The position numbers and the translations under genes were made by a program. Below the pieces are notes generated by a model that saw nothing but the letters and a program-made list of their open reading frames with translations, was not told the DNA's origin and made no database searches. Of a DNA stretch of 64,000 nt, positions 62,744 to 64,000 are shown in pieces. Source of the stretch: Actinomadura citrea (GTDB lineage Bacteria > Actinomycetota > Actinomycetes > Streptosporangiales > Streptosporangiaceae); NCBI RefSeq assembly GCF_013409045.1, contig NZ_JACCBT010000001.1:7542669-7606668 (forward strand), written 5' to 3'. Position 1 is the stretch's first letter, and the number at the start of each line of letters is the position of its first letter.

Positions 62744-62938
62744 TGATCCCGTGCGGGAGAGTCCCTCGCAGCCGGCGGGGGACGCCGAAGGAGCAAATCC
62801 TCCCCGGAACCTCTCAGGCCCACGGACCGCACGGGCCAGGCGACCTCTGGAAAGCGGGGACTCCGGTCCCCCGCCGAAGGTGAAAGCCCGCCGTGCCGCG
62901 GCGGGTGAAGCTCTCAGGCGCCGATGACAGAGGGGGAG
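62744..62938 (+). ncRNA. Tandem glycine riboswitch
   Basis: Two aptamer-like blocks are seen. The first (about 62744-62820) has GCGGGAGAGTCCC, GCCGAAGGAGCAAATCCTCCCC and CCTCTCAGGC. The second (about 62840-62938) has CTCTGGAAAGCG, GCCGAAGGTGAAAGCCCGCC and AGCTCTCAGGCGCCGATGACAGAGGGGG. These are the hallmarks of glycine aptamers in tandem. Cooperative glycine binding is known to turn on glycine cleavage genes, fitting the gcvT start 69 bases downstream. Confidence 0.9.
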
Positions 62939-63006
62939 GCACCGATACGCCCGGTGCGCGAGTGGGACGATGGACCATGCGCGCCCGTGACGAAGGAGCC
63001 GAGCCC

Positions 63007-64000
63007 ATGTCCGCCGATCCGACCGCGAAGAAGACGCCGCTGCACGACGTCCATGAGGACCTCGGCGCGAACCTCGTCGACTTCGCCGGCCATCTGATGC
63101 CGCTGCGCTACGCGAGCGAGACCGCCGAGCACCAGGCCGTCCGCACGGGTGCGGGGCTGTTCGACCTGTCGCACATGGGGGAGATCTTCCTCTCGGGGCC
63201 GGGCGCGGGGGCCGCGCTCGACTTCGCGCTGGTCGGCAACCTGTCGCCGATGCCGGTCGGCAAGGCCCGCTACACGATGATCTGCGGGCACGACGGCGGC
63301 GTCCTGGACGACCTGATCGTCTACCGGCTCGCGGACGAGACGTGGATGGTGGTGGCGAACGCCGCGAACGCCGCCGTCGTCCGGGAGGCGCTGGTCGAGC
63401 GTGCCGCGGGGTTCGAGGCCGCGGTGGACGACCGGTCCGGCTCCTACGCGCTGATCGCCCTGCAGGGGCCGCGTTCCCAGGGGATTCTCGAAGGGTTCAC
63501 GGATGCGCCGCTGGAGGGCCTGAAGTACTACGCGATCCTCGCGGGGCGGGTCGCGGGCGTGGACGCGCTGGTCGCCCGCACCGGGTACACGGGCGAGGAC
63601 GGGTTCGAGCTGTTCGTGGACGCGTCCGACGCGGTCCGGCTGTGGAAGGCGCTCGCCGCGGTGGAGGGGGTCGTCCCGGCTGGGCTGTCGGCGCGCGACA
63701 CGCTGCGCCTGGAGGCGGGGATGCCGCTGTACGGAAACGAGCTGACGGCCGAGACGACGCCGTTCGAGGCGGGCCTCGGCCGTGTGGTGAAGCTGGACAA
63801 GCCTGGCGATTTCGTGGGGAAGTCCGCTCTGGCGGCGCAGGCGCAGACCCCGCCGGGCCGTAGGCTCGTGGGACTGGTCGCGCGGGGGCGTCGCGCGCCC
63901 CGCAAGGGGTACCAGGTCGTCACGTCCGGCGGCGCGCCGTGCGGCATCGTGACGAGCGGCGCCCCGTCGCCCACACTGGGCACGCCGATCGCCATGGCGT
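63007..64000 (+). CDS. gcvT: Glycine cleavage system T protein, 3' end outside window
   Basis: The first 331 residues or so of aminomethyltransferase are visible. This enzyme moves the methylene group from the lipoyl H protein to tetrahydrofolate. The family pattern includes LHDVHEDLGANLVDFAGHLMPLRY, GAGLFDLSHMGEIFLSGPGA, LQGPRSQ, ARTGYTGEDGFELFV (folate-binding region) and LEAGMPLYGNEL. ATG 63007 follows AAGGAG by 8 bases. Its expression is expected to be induced by glycine through the riboswitch. Confidence 0.95.
   Translation, partial: MSADPTAKKTPLHDVHEDLGANLVDFAGHLMPLRYASETAEHQAVRTGAGLFDLSHMGEIFLSGPGAGAALDFALVGNLSPMPVGKARYTMICGHDGGVLDDLIVYRLADETWMVVANAANAAVVREALVERAAGFEAAVDDRSGSYALIALQGPRSQGILEGFTDAPLEGLKYYAILAGRVAGVDALVARTGYTGEDGFELFVDASDAVRLWKALAAVEGVVPAGLSARDTLRLEAGMPLYGNELTAETTPFEAGLGRVVKLDKPGDFVGKSALAAQAQTPPGRRLVGLVARGRRAPRKGYQVVTSGGAPCGIVTSGAPSPTLGTPIAMA

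Noticed and set aside
62266..62832. 188-codon minus-strand frame
   Set aside because: It overlaps the riboswitch and the 21-bp hairpin, lacks a ribosome-binding site and has no recognisable domain.

Overview
This 64-kb window is very GC-rich with strong G/C third-codon bias. It carries two complete six-gene mce operons, PucR-type and TetR regulators, F420/nitroreductase-type and diiron enzymes, a mycobacterial-type ATP-dependent DNA ligase, a Cds1 cysteine desulfhydrase, a Rip1-type protease and a tandem glycine riboswitch before gcvT. Together these point to a filamentous actinobacterium without mycolic acids, probably Streptosporangiales/Thermomonosporaceae (Actinomadura-like). That placement is inference from gene content. 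No tRNA, rRNA, CRISPR array, insertion sequence or prophage was recognised.

Layout. 1-6.3 kb: housekeeping and metabolism: a partial unknown gene, a PlsC acyltransferase, an AAA+ ATPase, a Cys/Met-type PLP enzyme, then a DUF2470 gene and an rpsD (S4) gene diverging from a double DtxR/IdeR-type iron box, and a MarR regulator. 6.4-15.8 kb (minus): mce cluster 1 (yrbE1A-yrbE1B-mceA-F plus one Mce-associated protein), tightly overlapping, ending in a strong hairpin and headed by a 13-codon leader ORF with a perfect Shine-Dalgarno; a MarR regulator diverges from it. 16.7-19.6 kb: secreted lysozyme/transglycosylase-like protein, TetR regulator, and a surface protein with a PTDP repeat stalk. 19.6-22.4 kb: two PucR-like regulators.

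22.9-40.7 kb (minus): mce cluster 2: an MceG/Mkl-type ATPase, yrbE2A-B, mceA-F, four Mce-associated membrane proteins, then four secreted proteins of unknown function (two are paralogs in tandem). Cluster 1 has no ATPase of its own, so the single ATPase may serve both importers. A third PucR paralog diverges from the ATPase gene.

42.4-49.6 kb: oxidative accessory metabolism: TetR, F420/DUF385 protein, Baeyer-Villiger-type flavin monooxygenase, TetR with three phased operators, another TetR, then a ferritin-like diiron protein, an SDR and an AurF-like diiron oxygenase behind a nested palindrome. 49.6-53.1 kb: two tandem secreted serine beta-lactamase-like hydrolases and a duplicated segment that includes a frameshifted relic of the AurF 3' end and a second copy of its terminator. 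53.1-59.1 kb: secreted/membrane protein, LigB-type ligase, membrane protein, Cds1, Rip1-type site-2 protease. 59.1-62.3 kb: relic of a small lipoprotein gene, RibD-like reductase, an ArsR-SRPBCC pair, and the intact small lipoprotein. 62.3-64 kb: a 21-bp hairpin, tandem glycine riboswitch, and gcvT running off the window.

Starts were chosen by ribosome-binding site, overlap with the upstream gene and family likeness. No alignments or searches were run; family assignments rest on recognised motifs.
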